Assembly (NCBI GenBank): GCA_003151735.1
Contig: PLYI01000054.1
Coordinates: 102,897-166,896, forward strand
Source of the DNA: Candidatus Bathyarchaeota archaeon
GTDB lineage: Archaea > Thermoproteota > Bathyarchaeia > Bathyarchaeales > Bathycorpusculaceae
DNA: 64,000 bases
Reading direction: 5' to 3'
The position numbers were made by a program, and so were the translations under genes. Positions within the stretch are counted from its first letter, which is position 1; the number at the start of each line of letters is the position of its first letter. The notes beneath the pieces are model-generated. The model ran no database searches. It had not been told where the DNA came from and worked only from the letters and a program-made list of their open reading frames with translations. Positions 27,641 through 36,788 of this stretch are shown one piece after another.

Positions 27641-28376
27641 CGTTTGTCACTTGGTTTTCCTTACGTTTCAAGCTTGGGAATGCCCTGTAGCATGCTTTAA
27701 TTATTGGTGGTCCCGCAAGCAGAATAAATGGGAGTTCTGTGGCGAAAGTCCACACGAAAATGGGAAGAACGAGGGAAGCTGGAATTGGACCAGCAGTGAA
27801 GTAGGATAGGAAAAGCGGACTGACAGCGTACACGGTAACTGAAAGTAAACCAGCACCTGCTGCTTGCCCGATTACGGCTGCTATGGCATAACTTCTCCAT
27901 TCTTTCCAACGGATTGCAACCGCAGCAATAATGGCTAAACTCAGAATCACGGTTAATGTGAAGGCAAGAAGGAACCCTTCAGTTGACAAACCTGTTAAGA
28001 CTGTGAAGTCTGGGAGAAAAATTATCGCAGGCAAAAGCAACGCAACAGCTGCAACAGTTACGGCCGCAAGGGCTTGTTTTAGGCTTATGTTCCTATGTGC
28101 TAGGTACCCGATTAAGAAGAACAGGATAAAGTTTGGAGGTACCCCAGCTGCGAGGCTTAGAAGAGGGATGCCGTGGACAAACATGTCTCTGATGAAAATG
28201 CCGATGGCTCCGCTGATGCCGCCCACCCAGGGACCATATAATGTGGCGAAAACCGCAGGTATTAGAACTGCGGGTAAAAATCCGATTCCTAGAAAACTGA
28301 AATTTGCAGTTAATAGGCCAAACGCAGCATAAAGCGCTGCACATATTCCTATGACGGCGACATCTTGAGTTTTCAA
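27627..28376 (-). CDS. ECF transporter S component, probable pantoate/pantothenate uptake
   Basis: 249 residues with about six membrane spans. The IGICAALYAAFGLLTA start and the GPWVGGISGAIGIFIRD loop are typical of ECF-type substrate-binding subunits (BioY/PanT/HmpT group). No ATPase or EcfT gene adjoins, so it uses a shared energising module. The 14-base overlap with pantoate kinase and linkage to coaD point to import of pantoate, pantothenate or pantetheine; the substrate is inferred from position only. First gene of the CoA operon. Confidence 0.8.
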   Translation of the reverse strand: MKTQDVAVIGICAALYAAFGLLTANFSFLGIGFLPAVLIPAVFATLYGPWVGGISGAIGIFIRDMFVHGIPLLSLAAGVPPNFILFFLIGYLAHRNISLKQALAAVTVAAVALLLPAIIFLPDFTVLTGLSTEGFLLAFTLTVILSLAIIAAVAIRWKEWRSYAIAAVIGQAAGAGLLSVTVYAVSPLFLSYFTAGPIPASLVLPIFVWTFATELPFILLAGPPIIKACYRAFPSLKRKENQVTNVEKS

Positions 28377-28528
28377 TCGTTATCCCTTAAGTTAAACTGA
28401 AAAGAGCCATTTAAGCTCCAATTAAGCCTTCCGTATATAACGTTTAAACATGATTAAACGGAACGCAAAAAAACTCTGAAACAACGATTATTCATTTGGG
28501 TACACAGAAAATTGAAGAAAGTTTTTGA

Positions 28529-28873
28529 TTATTTCTTGTGCCGTTTGATTCTTTCTTGCCGCTGCGTCTTCTTACGCCAATCTTTCTTCCGCTGAGTTTG
28601 CATGGAGAATCTTTCTTGGCGGGGAACATCCAGCTTTCTGAAAGGCGCCATATTACTGTAGAATGTTTCAAGATCCATTTTGTTCTCTTTTAGGTCTTGA
28701 ATGTTCTGGTTTAACTCGTTTTTTGCCTGAGCTTCATTTGCCTTGTCAAAAGCTTCCTCATAAACAAGGTATGCGGCATGAAACGGAAAATTCGAGGTAT
28801 CATCGATTAAAAGTTTCTCTATTTTTGGGGATGGTTCAATATTGTTGTTTTGCTCGTTCGGTTGTTCAGTCAT
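28529..28873 (-). CDS. Small hydrophilic protein with basic C-terminus
   Basis: 114 residues. Acidic/Asn-rich N-terminus, a central helical part with aromatic residues (FHAAYLVYEEAFDKANEAQ) and a highly basic tail (RKKDWRKKTQRQERIKRHKK). No family recognised; the tail could bind nucleic acid. ATG 28873 is preferred over the upstream codon at 28903. Confidence 0.5.
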   Translation of the reverse strand: MTEQPNEQNNNIEPSPKIEKLLIDDTSNFPFHAAYLVYEEAFDKANEAQAKNELNQNIQDLKENKMDLETFYSNMAPFRKLDVPRQERFSMQTQRKKDWRKKTQRQERIKRHKK

Positions 28874-28995
28874 GTTTATCCGTCTTTTGAATAGTGCAAT
28901 CATTGTTTTTCACCCTTTTAAGGATGTGCCTAATTTTGTGGCAAAAGACCCTTTGCTTACTTTAACGCTCAGGGTAAAACTGCACCCCGCCTTTT

Positions 28996-29433
28996 CTATA
29001 GCGATGGGGAGTTGAGTTGTTTTCTAATTTTTTGGGCGTCCGTCTCCAGTTCTTCTTGGAGACGTGGACTTGAGAAGTCACGATAAGCCTTGCCGTGTGC
29101 AAATCCCTCATGCGGCTTCATGGGAATAACATGAACATGCAAATGAAAAATTACTTGCCCAGCTGCCCACCCATTATTCTGAACAATCCTAATTCCTTCA
29201 GCAGACACAGCATCCCTGACCGCAACTGCAACCCGCTTAGCAATCTTAAACAGGTATGCCGCTTTCTCCTCGGGAATTTCATAGATGTTTTCGTGGTGTT
29301 TTTTTGGGACTACAAGCGTGTGTCCTTCGTTTACGGGGCGATTGCTCAGAAAAGCCACCACTTGCTCATCCTCGTAGACTATGTTTGCAGGCGCTTGTTT
29401 ACTGATTATTTGGCAGAACACACATTCGGACAT
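28996..29433 (-). CDS. HIT-family nucleotide hydrolase
   Basis: 145 residues. N-terminal zinc Cys pair CVFC, the FLSNRPVNEGHTLVVPKKH segment, and the histidine triad HLHVHVIP near 100. HIT proteins of this type hydrolyse nucleotide phosphoramidates or Ap4A-like dinucleotides. Transcribed alone and divergent from the MetE-like gene. Confidence 0.92.
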   Translation of the reverse strand: MSECVFCQIISKQAPANIVYEDEQVVAFLSNRPVNEGHTLVVPKKHHENIYEIPEEKAAYLFKIAKRVAVAVRDAVSAEGIRIVQNNGWAAGQVIFHLHVHVIPMKPHEGFAHGKAYRDFSSPRLQEELETDAQKIRKQLNSPSL

Positions 29434-29505
29434 GGAGTCATATCCTTTCAGCGGTTTGTTGGTAGGATATAGCTTTAATAGAATTTAGCCAGTCAATAAT
29501 ACTTT

Positions 29506-30528
29506 ATGGAAACATTAGTCGACGACATTGGCAGTTTCCCATTGCCAACTGAAATAAAAAGAGAAACCTATAGCCGAGCGTATGAACTTGCAAAAGAAGC
29601 CATAACCAACCACCAAGACCCCTCAAAAGACGAATTTACAAACAAAAACTTCTATGAGGTTGTTCTGGATTCATTCAGGAAAAAACTGGCGACTGGCCTA
29701 GATGTGGTTAATTTTCCACAGCATTACAGCGGCATAAAACAAGTCGGCGATGCCGTTCATGAAGCAATGGAGAAAGGCTCTTTTATTGTTGATCAAGAAA
29801 AGGCATTTCTCCCAGAAATAAACGTTATAAATCAAGAAGCTAAACGTCTTAGTGAAGAAGTTGGCAAAAAAATAGAGTTGCGAGTCTCCATGTTTGGTCC
29901 AATTGAGCTGTATTTGGCTGAGGTTGGCGCAACAGCTTTCCCCGATGTGCTCGACGGATTTGCCCAAACAATAAATCGCTTCGCAAAAAACAGCATCTTA
30001 AACACCAAGTACATTGAAACAAAGGTGGTTTCCATCGATGAACCCAGCCTCGGCCACAGCAGTTTCTCAGGCACCCCAGAGTTAATTCGTGAAGCGCTGG
30101 AGAAAGCCTATGATTTTCAAGGGCCCACCAGGCAGATTCACCTGCACTTTGCATCAGGAGTACACGACCTATTAGCGGTGAAGGGTCTTGATGTATTATC
30201 GTTTGAGTATGCGGCTTCACCGAAAAACATCGATGCAGTTCCCAAAAGTGTGCTGGAAAAATCTGATAAGCAAATCCGCGTTGGCATCGCCAGAACAGAC
30301 ATTGACGCTATATATGCTGAACTCTACGAGAAAGGCGTTACCAAACCGTCAATAGAACAAATCGTTGAATCTACGCAAACCATGCGTAAACGGTTTGAGT
30401 TTGCTAAAGAAAAGTATGGCGAGCGGATGACGTTTACGGGTCCAGACTGCGGTTTGGGAAGTTGGCCCAACCAAGATGCAGCTGCTTTGGTTTTGAAGCG
30501 GTCGGTTGAAGCAGTGAAAACCGCTTAG
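29506..30528 (+). CDS. Core methionine synthase (MetE C-terminal-type)
   Basis: 340 residues, only the catalytic MetE barrel. The start DDIGSFPLP and the end FTGPDCGLGSWP (zinc Cys) are diagnostic. Where classical MetE has H-x-C, this protein reads IHLHFASG, so the second ligand is His or the metal site differs. Core-MetE proteins (Mes group) transfer a methyl group to homocysteine from a corrinoid protein or other donor rather than from a folate triglutamate. The donor is not identifiable here. No clear Shine-Dalgarno, so possibly leaderless. Convergent with the decarboxylase-like gene. Confidence 0.85.
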   Translation: METLVDDIGSFPLPTEIKRETYSRAYELAKEAITNHQDPSKDEFTNKNFYEVVLDSFRKKLATGLDVVNFPQHYSGIKQVGDAVHEAMEKGSFIVDQEKAFLPEINVINQEAKRLSEEVGKKIELRVSMFGPIELYLAEVGATAFPDVLDGFAQTINRFAKNSILNTKYIETKVVSIDEPSLGHSSFSGTPELIREALEKAYDFQGPTRQIHLHFASGVHDLLAVKGLDVLSFEYAASPKNIDAVPKSVLEKSDKQIRVGIARTDIDAIYAELYEKGVTKPSIEQIVESTQTMRKRFEFAKEKYGERMTFTGPDCGLGSWPNQDAAALVLKRSVEAVKTA

Positions 30529-30532
30529 CTGC

Positions 30533-32170
30533 CTACTCTTCGCCTTTTTGCTCCACAATCCACGCCATCAATTCCTCGGACAGTTCGTCTCTTTCAGTAA
30601 CCACTTCAATGAGTGTGAAACGTTTTTGTCCCTGAGCATCCTGCAGCGCCCTGTACAATTGTTCGCAGCTTTCACATCGATATCCTTTTCCTCCCCAAAG
30701 CTCAGCCATTTGTGCATAGGGCCAGTTAACGAGTTCGTTGAATCGGGCGGAAGGATAGAAAAGTTGCTCCATGCCCCAACGCCTGTTGTTTATGACGACA
30801 AATATTGGGTTTATTTTGTATTTTGGGCAATGGCAGATTTCTTGCCCGGTCATCTGAAAACCGCCGTCACCCACAAGCACGAGAGGTCGCTTCTTGGTTG
30901 CGAGAGCGTAACCGATGGCTGCTGGAACTGCAAACCCCATAGTGCCATAAAAGGAAGGCGCCATCACCGTTGAAGCTTGAATGTTCAATGTGGCAAAGAG
31001 ACAGTCGCCCGTGTCCGCGATAAGAGGCATTTCACCAAACTCGCCAAACAACCAGTTCACTGCGTCAATGACTTCTTCCATCACAAGAGACTTAGCCGTG
31101 AACTTGCAAACACGGTTTACTTTCAATGATACCCTAGCGGGTAATTCTAGATTTTTCTTTTGCATCTCGACTTTGCAAAGCTCAACAACTAACGCTTTGA
31201 GAGGCACATTCACAATGGTTTGGTCTTCAGCGTTGACTTCCCCAGAAAAACACCAAATGATTTCGCCTCTTTTTGTCGCTGTCAATTTTGCTCCTAAATT
31301 CACGTCTGAAAGCATCTCACCCAAAACTAAGACTAAATCAGACTCTGCCACAAGTTTCCCAGCAGCTGGGTTACCTGCAACGCCCAAGTAAGTTCCAAAG
31401 AAGTTTGGGTCATCAGGGGAGATGTGGTCTCGGGCAAGCACTGTTGAGACGACGGGCAGGTTGAGTTTCTTGGCGAACTGTAGGATTTGCGGCTTTAAAT
31501 CGAACCTGTCAGATTCTATTCCCGCCATAATGACTGGTTTTTGGGCTTGCAGTATTCTTTGAGTAATTATGTTTTTGGCTTTTGCGAGGTTTTCTTCATC
31601 TACCGTTAAGGTTGAGGCTGGCGTTTTGTTTGCGCTGCCGATTTTTTGGTTTACTATATCTGCTGGAAGCTCAATGTAGACTGGAAGCATGTTTTCTTCG
31701 CAGGTAGCTAAGGCTTTGGAGATTTTGTCCGCTGCAGTCTGTGGATCATCCAGTATTACAGCTTGCGCTGTGATTTCTGAGACAGCGTTAAGCAGGGAGC
31801 TACAGCTTTTTATGGTATGATGCAGAAAAAAATCTTTAGTTCTTGCGCTCAGAGGCGGACTGCCTGCAACCATGATTAGGGGTGTTTTCTCGGCATAAGC
31901 GCACGCCACCGCATTGAGCGTGTTCAAGACGCCTGGCCCATAGGTCACCACTGCTACGGCGGGCTTCCTTAAGGCTCGAGCGTCAGCTACTGCGGCGAAT
32001 CCCACAGCGGGTTCATGAGAGAAAGTGCAGAGTTCTATGTCGGCGTCGTCTTCGAGTAGCTTGAAGAATTTGATTATCATATCGCCGGGAATCCCATACA
32101 CCCTTTTTATTCTCAAGCGTTTTAGTTCCTCAAGAAGATATTCGCCGACTGTAAGGCTTTTTTCTGTCAT
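30533..32170 (-). CDS. TPP-dependent decarboxylase (indolepyruvate/pyruvate decarboxylase-like)
   Basis: 545 residues in the three-domain TPP enzyme order: Pyr domain with GIPGD and the catalytic Glu in SHEPAVGFAAVADA, central domain (about 190-330), PP domain with the GDGGF...INN metal/TPP motif. The HH pair after the Pyr domain (FFLHHTIKS) is typical of pyruvate/indolepyruvate decarboxylases rather than acetolactate synthases. It would decarboxylate a 2-oxo acid to an aldehyde; the substrate is uncertain. It needs TPP, which connects loosely to the thiT operon. Confidence 0.82.
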   Translation of the reverse strand: MTEKSLTVGEYLLEELKRLRIKRVYGIPGDMIIKFFKLLEDDADIELCTFSHEPAVGFAAVADARALRKPAVAVVTYGPGVLNTLNAVACAYAEKTPLIMVAGSPPLSARTKDFFLHHTIKSCSSLLNAVSEITAQAVILDDPQTAADKISKALATCEENMLPVYIELPADIVNQKIGSANKTPASTLTVDEENLAKAKNIITQRILQAQKPVIMAGIESDRFDLKPQILQFAKKLNLPVVSTVLARDHISPDDPNFFGTYLGVAGNPAAGKLVAESDLVLVLGEMLSDVNLGAKLTATKRGEIIWCFSGEVNAEDQTIVNVPLKALVVELCKVEMQKKNLELPARVSLKVNRVCKFTAKSLVMEEVIDAVNWLFGEFGEMPLIADTGDCLFATLNIQASTVMAPSFYGTMGFAVPAAIGYALATKKRPLVLVGDGGFQMTGQEICHCPKYKINPIFVVINNRRWGMEQLFYPSARFNELVNWPYAQMAELWGGKGYRCESCEQLYRALQDAQGQKRFTLIEVVTERDELSEELMAWIVEQKGEE

Positions 32171-32246
32171 AAATTAGTCCCACAGCAAATTTCCTTGAAC
32201 AAAAATTTAATGTTGACTGAACTGGAAAAAAGAAGAAAAAATCTTC

Positions 32247-33098
32247 TTACTCGGACGGTTGCTCTGATGGCGCAGGTGGGAGTGTTTTCTTCTTTGCCAT
32301 AGCCTGTTGCGCCTGGGTTAAGTCTTTGAAGCCGAAGGTTCCAACTGGAGGCCAACCTGCTTCAGGCATAACTGCGGGCACTAACATGATTGTGTTTGTT
32401 TGTGACTGCTGACCTAACTCGTAGAGAATGTTCATCCACCTAAGCCTTAGACCTTCTGGGCTTGCCTCGTACATTTTTGCTGCTTCAATCATTTTTCCCG
32501 CTGCCTCAAACTCAGCTGTAGCTAAGGTAACTCTTGCCATGCGTTCACGTTCAGCCTGAGCTTGACGACTCATAGCATCTTGAAGATTGGCCGGTATTAT
32601 GACGTCTCGGACTTCAACAGCTGTGGCTTTTATTCCCCAAGCCTCAGTTTTTTCGTCGATGATTTCACGCAGGTGCGCGCCGACTTTTTCGCGTTCAGCA
32701 AGCAGTTCGTTTAGGCTGACTTTGCCGATGACTTCCCGAAGAGTTGTTTGCGAGGCTAATTGAGTGGCTTGGTAGTAGTTTTCTACTTGCAGCACCGCTT
32801 TTTCCAAATCCACGGGTTTCATGTATAGTACCGAATCTACGTTTACAGGTACGTTGTCTTTGGTCAGGGTGGATTCGGTGCGGAACTGTATGGTGTCTAG
32901 TCTTGTTGAGATTTTCATGGGTGCCCTGTCGATTAAGGGAACAAGGTAAATGATTCCGGGACCTTTCAAGCCCATGTAGCGTCCAAGCCTTAAAACAGGC
33001 ATTCGTTCCCATTCTTTGAGCACGCGGATGCCGCTTAACAGGAAAAGCGCAACAATTATAACTATAAAACCAATTACAGGAGTTAGAATATCAACCAA
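32247..33098 (-). CDS. Slipin (SPFH/stomatin-like) membrane protein
   Basis: 283 residues. One N-terminal membrane span (4-24), then the SPFH/band-7 domain with RVLKEWERMPVLRLGR and PLIDRAPMKISTRL, and a coiled, Ala/Glu-rich C-terminal part. Slipins form oligomeric membrane assemblies and are usually encoded with an NfeD partner, as here (33138-33533). Start is TTG 33098, immediately before the membrane span. Confidence 0.92.
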   Translation of the reverse strand: MVDILTPVIGFIVIIVALFLLSGIRVLKEWERMPVLRLGRYMGLKGPGIIYLVPLIDRAPMKISTRLDTIQFRTESTLTKDNVPVNVDSVLYMKPVDLEKAVLQVENYYQATQLASQTTLREVIGKVSLNELLAEREKVGAHLREIIDEKTEAWGIKATAVEVRDVIIPANLQDAMSRQAQAERERMARVTLATAEFEAAGKMIEAAKMYEASPEGLRLRWMNILYELGQQSQTNTIMLVPAVMPEAGWPPVGTFGFKDLTQAQQAMAKKKTLPPAPSEQPSE

Positions 33099-33137
33099 AC
33101 TTTATCCCTCAACTAGTTGTATTGAATGGTTCGGGAA

Positions 33138-33533
33138 TTAAGCTTTTTGCTCGGCTGGTTTCACGACAAGAAACATGCCTTCCATGCCTACAACTTCCAC
33201 TGGTTTACCTGTTTCTATGGCGCCGTCTTTAGCTATGGCTTCCCAGAACTCACCTGACACTCTGACTACGCCTTTAGGTTTAAGGTCACTTGTTGCTATG
33301 CCTTTGGCGCCGATTAAGGCTTCTTTACCTGTAACTACCCTTCTAAACTGAGCTTTAACCCCTACATAAAAGATGACCGCTACAATCAAAGCCACAATGA
33401 TGAAGGTTATTCCAAGGGTTAGTTCAACTGAAACTGCAAGTCCATAGTATGCTGTTCCTGAGAGCGCAAAGAAAAACAGAAACGCTGCAATAGTCACTAA
33501 AATACCTATCACGAAAGCTAATCCAGCATGCAT
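33138..33533 (-). CDS. NfeD-like membrane protein with OB-fold
   Basis: 131 residues. Two membrane spans (about 4-26 and 32-56), then an NfeD C-terminal OB-fold (GKEALIGAKGIATSDLKPKGVVRVSGEFWEA). This is the short NfeD1b-type partner of slipin without the N-terminal protease domain. It precedes the slipin gene by 39 bases on the same strand. The HtrA gene lies further upstream on the same strand. Confidence 0.9.
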   Translation of the reverse strand: MHAGLAFVIGILVTIAAFLFFFALSGTAYYGLAVSVELTLGITFIIVALIVAVIFYVGVKAQFRRVVTGKEALIGAKGIATSDLKPKGVVRVSGEFWEAIAKDGAIETGKPVEVVGMEGMFLVVKPAEQKA

Positions 33534-33614
33534 GCAAACTACCTTAACTAGTGGATAGTTAGAATCTGCTTATAAGGTAATTCACAAAAAAATCAAAAAA
33601 GAAAAAAATGTAAG

Positions 33615-33752
33615 TTAGTTCCAGCGTTCGTCTACGAATAAACGAAGCGATGGATCTTTTTTTGGCACTATGCTTAGTTGCGGGATGGGAGAGGGTCTTC
33701 TGCGTAATGGCGGCGCCGGCATTGGGGATGGGGGCTCAATTTCTAATGGCAT
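33615..33752 (-). CDS. Proline-rich small protein downstream of HtrA
   Basis: 45 residues: a Pro-rich N-terminal half (EPPSPMPAPPLRRRPSPIP) followed by PKKDPSLRLFVDERWN. ATG 33752 begins 8 bases after the HtrA stop, so coupled translation is possible. No known family. It could be an HtrA ligand, but that is speculation. Confidence 0.4.
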   Translation of the reverse strand: MPLEIEPPSPMPAPPLRRRPSPIPQLSIVPKKDPSLRLFVDERWN

Positions 33753-33760
33753 TCTGCTTA

Positions 33761-34693
33761 TCAGTCTTCTTCGCCTCCATGAACGGTTGGGACAATGGTT
33801 GTTTCAATCAGGCTTTCTCTTCGGATGATGGTTAACTTTGTTTCTTTTTCTATGACGTCTTCAGCGAGTAGTCTTGGCAAGTCGTAGAACTCGGTGACGG
33901 GTTTGCCGTTGAATTTTACGAGTACGTCACCCATGGCTAAGCCTGCTTTGCGTGCGGGTGAGCCTGCTTCAACTGAGAATATCATGACGCCTGTTTCCTG
34001 TTCTAAGCCTGCTGTTTCTGCGATTTCTTCTGGAATGGCGACTGTATTGGCGATTATGCCGAGGTATCCTCTTTGCGCGACTTTTCCAGTCATTAAGCGG
34101 TCAGCTATGGCTTTTACTTTGTTTACTGGGATTGCTATGCCTCTTTGCCAAACATAGGCTGCGTTTATGCCGATTAGTTTGCCTTCCACGTCGACGAGTG
34201 GTCCGCCGCTGAAACCTGGGTTTAATTGTGCGTCAGTAGCGATGACGTTTTCCATCTGTGTTGCTCCACGCCAGCCTCGGATGCTGTTGTTTACGCTTGT
34301 TACCATGCCGCTGGTGGCAGTTGGTTGGTGTCGGTTGAATGGGTTAGCGAGAGCTAAAGCGTATTGTCCTACGTTTAGTCTTTCTGAATCGCCCATTTCT
34401 ATGGGTGTAAATTCTCCTTTCTCTGCTTTGAGTAAGGCGACATCGTTGTATGGGTCTGTGCCAACGATTTTTGCGTTGAAGCTCTTTTCTCCTTGGCCAA
34501 TTTTGACTGCATTGCATCCGCCGAGTACATGGTTGCAGGTGACTATGTAGCCATCTTTGGTTAAGATGACACCTGTGCCATGCGACATCTGCGCTTTTAC
34601 GCTTACAACCGATTGTGGGGTTTTCTTGATTAGTGTGCTTGTTGCTTCTGATAGAGATTTTAGTACCTCTAAGGGGTTAGCTAGTTGAGTCAT
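33761..34693 (-). CDS. HtrA/DegP-like serine protease with PDZ domain, apparently cytoplasmic
   Basis: 310 residues. Trypsin-like domain with the triad His55 (CNHVLGG), Asp84 (YNDVALL) and Ser162 (NPGFSGGPL), followed by one PDZ domain (about 210-300). ATG 34693 has GGTGA about 8 nt upstream; the 19 extra residues of the longer frame are not a signal peptide. With no signal sequence or membrane span, the enzyme should act in the cytoplasm, unlike bacterial DegP. A small Pro-rich ORF, NfeD and slipin follow on the same strand. Confidence 0.9.
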   Translation of the reverse strand: MTQLANPLEVLKSLSEATSTLIKKTPQSVVSVKAQMSHGTGVILTKDGYIVTCNHVLGGCNAVKIGQGEKSFNAKIVGTDPYNDVALLKAEKGEFTPIEMGDSERLNVGQYALALANPFNRHQPTATSGMVTSVNNSIRGWRGATQMENVIATDAQLNPGFSGGPLVDVEGKLIGINAAYVWQRGIAIPVNKVKAIADRLMTGKVAQRGYLGIIANTVAIPEEIAETAGLEQETGVMIFSVEAGSPARKAGLAMGDVLVKFNGKPVTEFYDLPRLLAEDVIEKETKLTIIRRESLIETTIVPTVHGGEED

Positions 34694-34902
34694 TTTGTTT
34701 TTCACCGAAAAGGTATAAGTGCAAAATAGTATATGTTGACTAAGGAACACTCAAACCCAGTCACAATTTTGATGGGTCCCTATCAGCTTAACTATCTGAC
34801 ACAAATCCCGCCCAACTTAAATGGTATGCCCTAAGTGAATTCTATACCATGCGCACCTTTGAAAAGCCATTTTTTAGGCGCTTATACCTTAGTTCTGGTT
34901 GC

Positions 34903-35127
34903 CTAAGATTTGATTTTTCTAATTCTGTTGTGGGAAGAAATGTAACTTTGTCCACTAACGGTTGTAACATACTTGCCGTTGTTTTGTGTGAGCAAACTTT
35001 GCTTTGTGAGAATTGCCAAAAAGGATTCTGCCTGCACATTATTCAAACCTAATCTATACATAATTCTGGTCTTGTCTTTTGGTGTTTCACAGAATCGGAT
35101 AATTCCTATCCTCTCACTAATAGCCAT
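34903..35127 (-). CDS. Small winged-helix DNA-binding protein
   Basis: 74 residues. The pattern RIGIIRFCETPKDKTRIMYRLGLNNVQAESFLAILTKQSLL followed by a wing matches the ArnR1-like/DUF4364-type winged helices abundant in TACK archaea. It resembles the paralogues at 36789-37067 and 63816-64000. Target unknown. ATG 35127 follows GGTAAT. Confidence 0.75.
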   Translation of the reverse strand: MAISERIGIIRFCETPKDKTRIMYRLGLNNVQAESFLAILTKQSLLTQNNGKYVTTVSGQSYISSHNRIRKIKS

Positions 35128-35333
35128 ATTACCTCACAAGGTATTAGTCGGTTGATTAGCAATTAAGAGTGCGTGATTGCATAGGCACTACAACAAGTCA
35201 GCATATACACGATACTGACTATATTTTTACTTTATATTGGAATAAATTCTCTGTGGCTTGGATGGAAATTCTACGTACAACCCTGAGAGGAGTTGGTCGC
35301 AGACAAGCAGGGTTAAGTTGGAACCTCATGGAT

Positions 35334-35966
35334 CTAGGCTGGCATAAAAAAGCCGCCATAGTACCCAACGTTTCGGGCAATGGCATGTCTGGATGATTGC
35401 GAGCTTATGCAAAGCTTGCCGATAAGCGACATCAACTGGTAGGAAGCTTTCAACGCCATGTTCACGTTGTTGCTGGTTAAGAATTTAGCTTCAATGTTTA
35501 GGGCTGTGCCTTGGATGTTTGCAGCTATCTGGATAGCGCCGTCCTCCGTGATCCACTTCAACGTGACGCCTTGATTGTTCTCAGATATGCCTAGCCAGCG
35601 GAGCATGCCGAACCATTTGCCTTTCAGAGATAGGATAAGCTGTTGCGTCATCAAGTCTGAAGGTAGAAACGTTTGTATGAGCGGTGTTGTTGGAGTTTCT
35701 TTGTGTGTTGGGCGGAGTTTTAGCTCAGTTATTTTTGGGGTTACGCGGTAGCCTTCATGATCTTTTTTCACGATGCCTTCTTGCTCAAGGTGGCTTAGGA
35801 TGCGTGAGAGTGTTTCAGAGTGCAATCCTGTTCTTCTTTTAAGCCCGTCAAAGGTGAAGACAGTTAATTCTTCGGTTTCAATTAGCGCCAACACGTCAGC
35901 GTCGCGTTCGCTAAGGCTGTAGTCGGCTGGGATGCTTTCCCAATTAACATTTAGAACAGGTATCAT
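35334..35966 (-). CDS. Winged-helix regulator with C-terminal unknown domain
   Basis: 210 residues. Residues 18-80 form a MarR/IclR-like helix-turn-helix (LSERDADVLALIE, SETLSRILSHLEQEGIVKK, wing GYRVT). The remaining part is mixed alpha/beta without a recognised family and may sense a ligand or mediate dimerisation. The interval 35128-35333 on the other side contains no gene. Confidence 0.7.
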   Translation of the reverse strand: MIPVLNVNWESIPADYSLSERDADVLALIETEELTVFTFDGLKRRTGLHSETLSRILSHLEQEGIVKKDHEGYRVTPKITELKLRPTHKETPTTPLIQTFLPSDLMTQQLILSLKGKWFGMLRWLGISENNQGVTLKWITEDGAIQIAANIQGTALNIEAKFLTSNNVNMALKASYQLMSLIGKLCISSQSSRHAIARNVGYYGGFFMPA

Positions 35967-36129
35967 TAACTGTATGGAGTGTTGAAATGTTGCTTTTGAA
36001 GGTTACTCATCGATTTGGTCCAAAACCGATGAAGTTAACTGGAGATACTTTTGTTTACTATTAAAATTGTATGTTTCGTAATAGCATCTTTCGACCGGTA
36101 GGTTGTCATACAATTTGCTGTTTAGCTCC

Positions 36130-36370
36130 TTGCTTTTGGCTAATTCAGAAATCTTGTTTTGTGTGGGTGTGGGCTGTTTGGATTGCACAACTTTTAGGTT
36201 GTGGTTTGGGTTTGTTTTTGTTTTTGGGTTGTTCTTTGGGGTTTGTTGGGTTGTGGGGGAGGGGTTTGTTTTCACTTCTTTGCATGGAAGCATGTTGGGT
36301 TTGGTTGCTTGTGGGTGTGGGGTATGTTGAAAAGATTGGGTTGTGTGGATGGTTAAAAGTTAGGATTGAT
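36130..36370 (+). other. Strand-asymmetric G/T-rich tract
   Basis: The plus strand is dominated by G and T (repeated TTTTTGGG, GGGTTTG, TTGTGGG). One minus-strand frame is open (36003-36293) but codes only a Pro/Thr/Asn/Lys-rich low-complexity peptide without an RBS, so it is not called as a gene. Between this tract and 36788 there are only weak ORFs, including one possible two-span membrane peptide at 36544-36744 with a TTG start. Confidence 0.4.
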
Positions 36371-36456
36371 TTAGTGCTCTAGGTTTGTGCGGATGGTTTT
36401 CTGGTAGAGGTAAATGAAGTAAACCGCCGTGAATGCTGTCAGACCTATTTCAGACA
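36371..36456 (-). pseudogene. Frameshifted fragment of a short membrane peptide
   Basis: From ATG 36456 the frame reads MSEIGLTAFTAV; one frame over it continues YFIYLYQKTIRTNLEH to a stop at 36371-36373. Adding one base joins the two into a peptide with one membrane span. No upstream coding region is intact. Probably gene debris. Confidence 0.25.
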
Positions 36457-36788
36457 TCAGAATGGGCTGGCTGGTTTCGTGGATTATGGGATTGACCTGT
36501 TAGTTGTTGGGTTGGGTTATGGATTAGACATCGAATTGCTCGGTTGGTCGCTATCTCAATATTCGGACTTTCAGCTTCCTTTCAGTTTATACAATTCTTA
36601 TATTTTGGAATCTTAGGTTCTCCAACATCAATTGTAATATTCTCCGTTGACTGCATGATTGCTTATTTTCTTTTTACGCGATTTGATTCACGAAAACCGA
36701 CAAACGAAGTATTGATTAATTGTTCGGAAATAAAGCATCAATAGATTCTTCGGCAATATAAATTTTCTTTTGAAAAACTACAAAAACC

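Noticed and set aside
36003..36293. Minus-strand ORF, Pro/Thr/Asn/Lys-rich
   Set aside because: Low complexity caused by the G/T-rich tract, no RBS, no recognisable domain.
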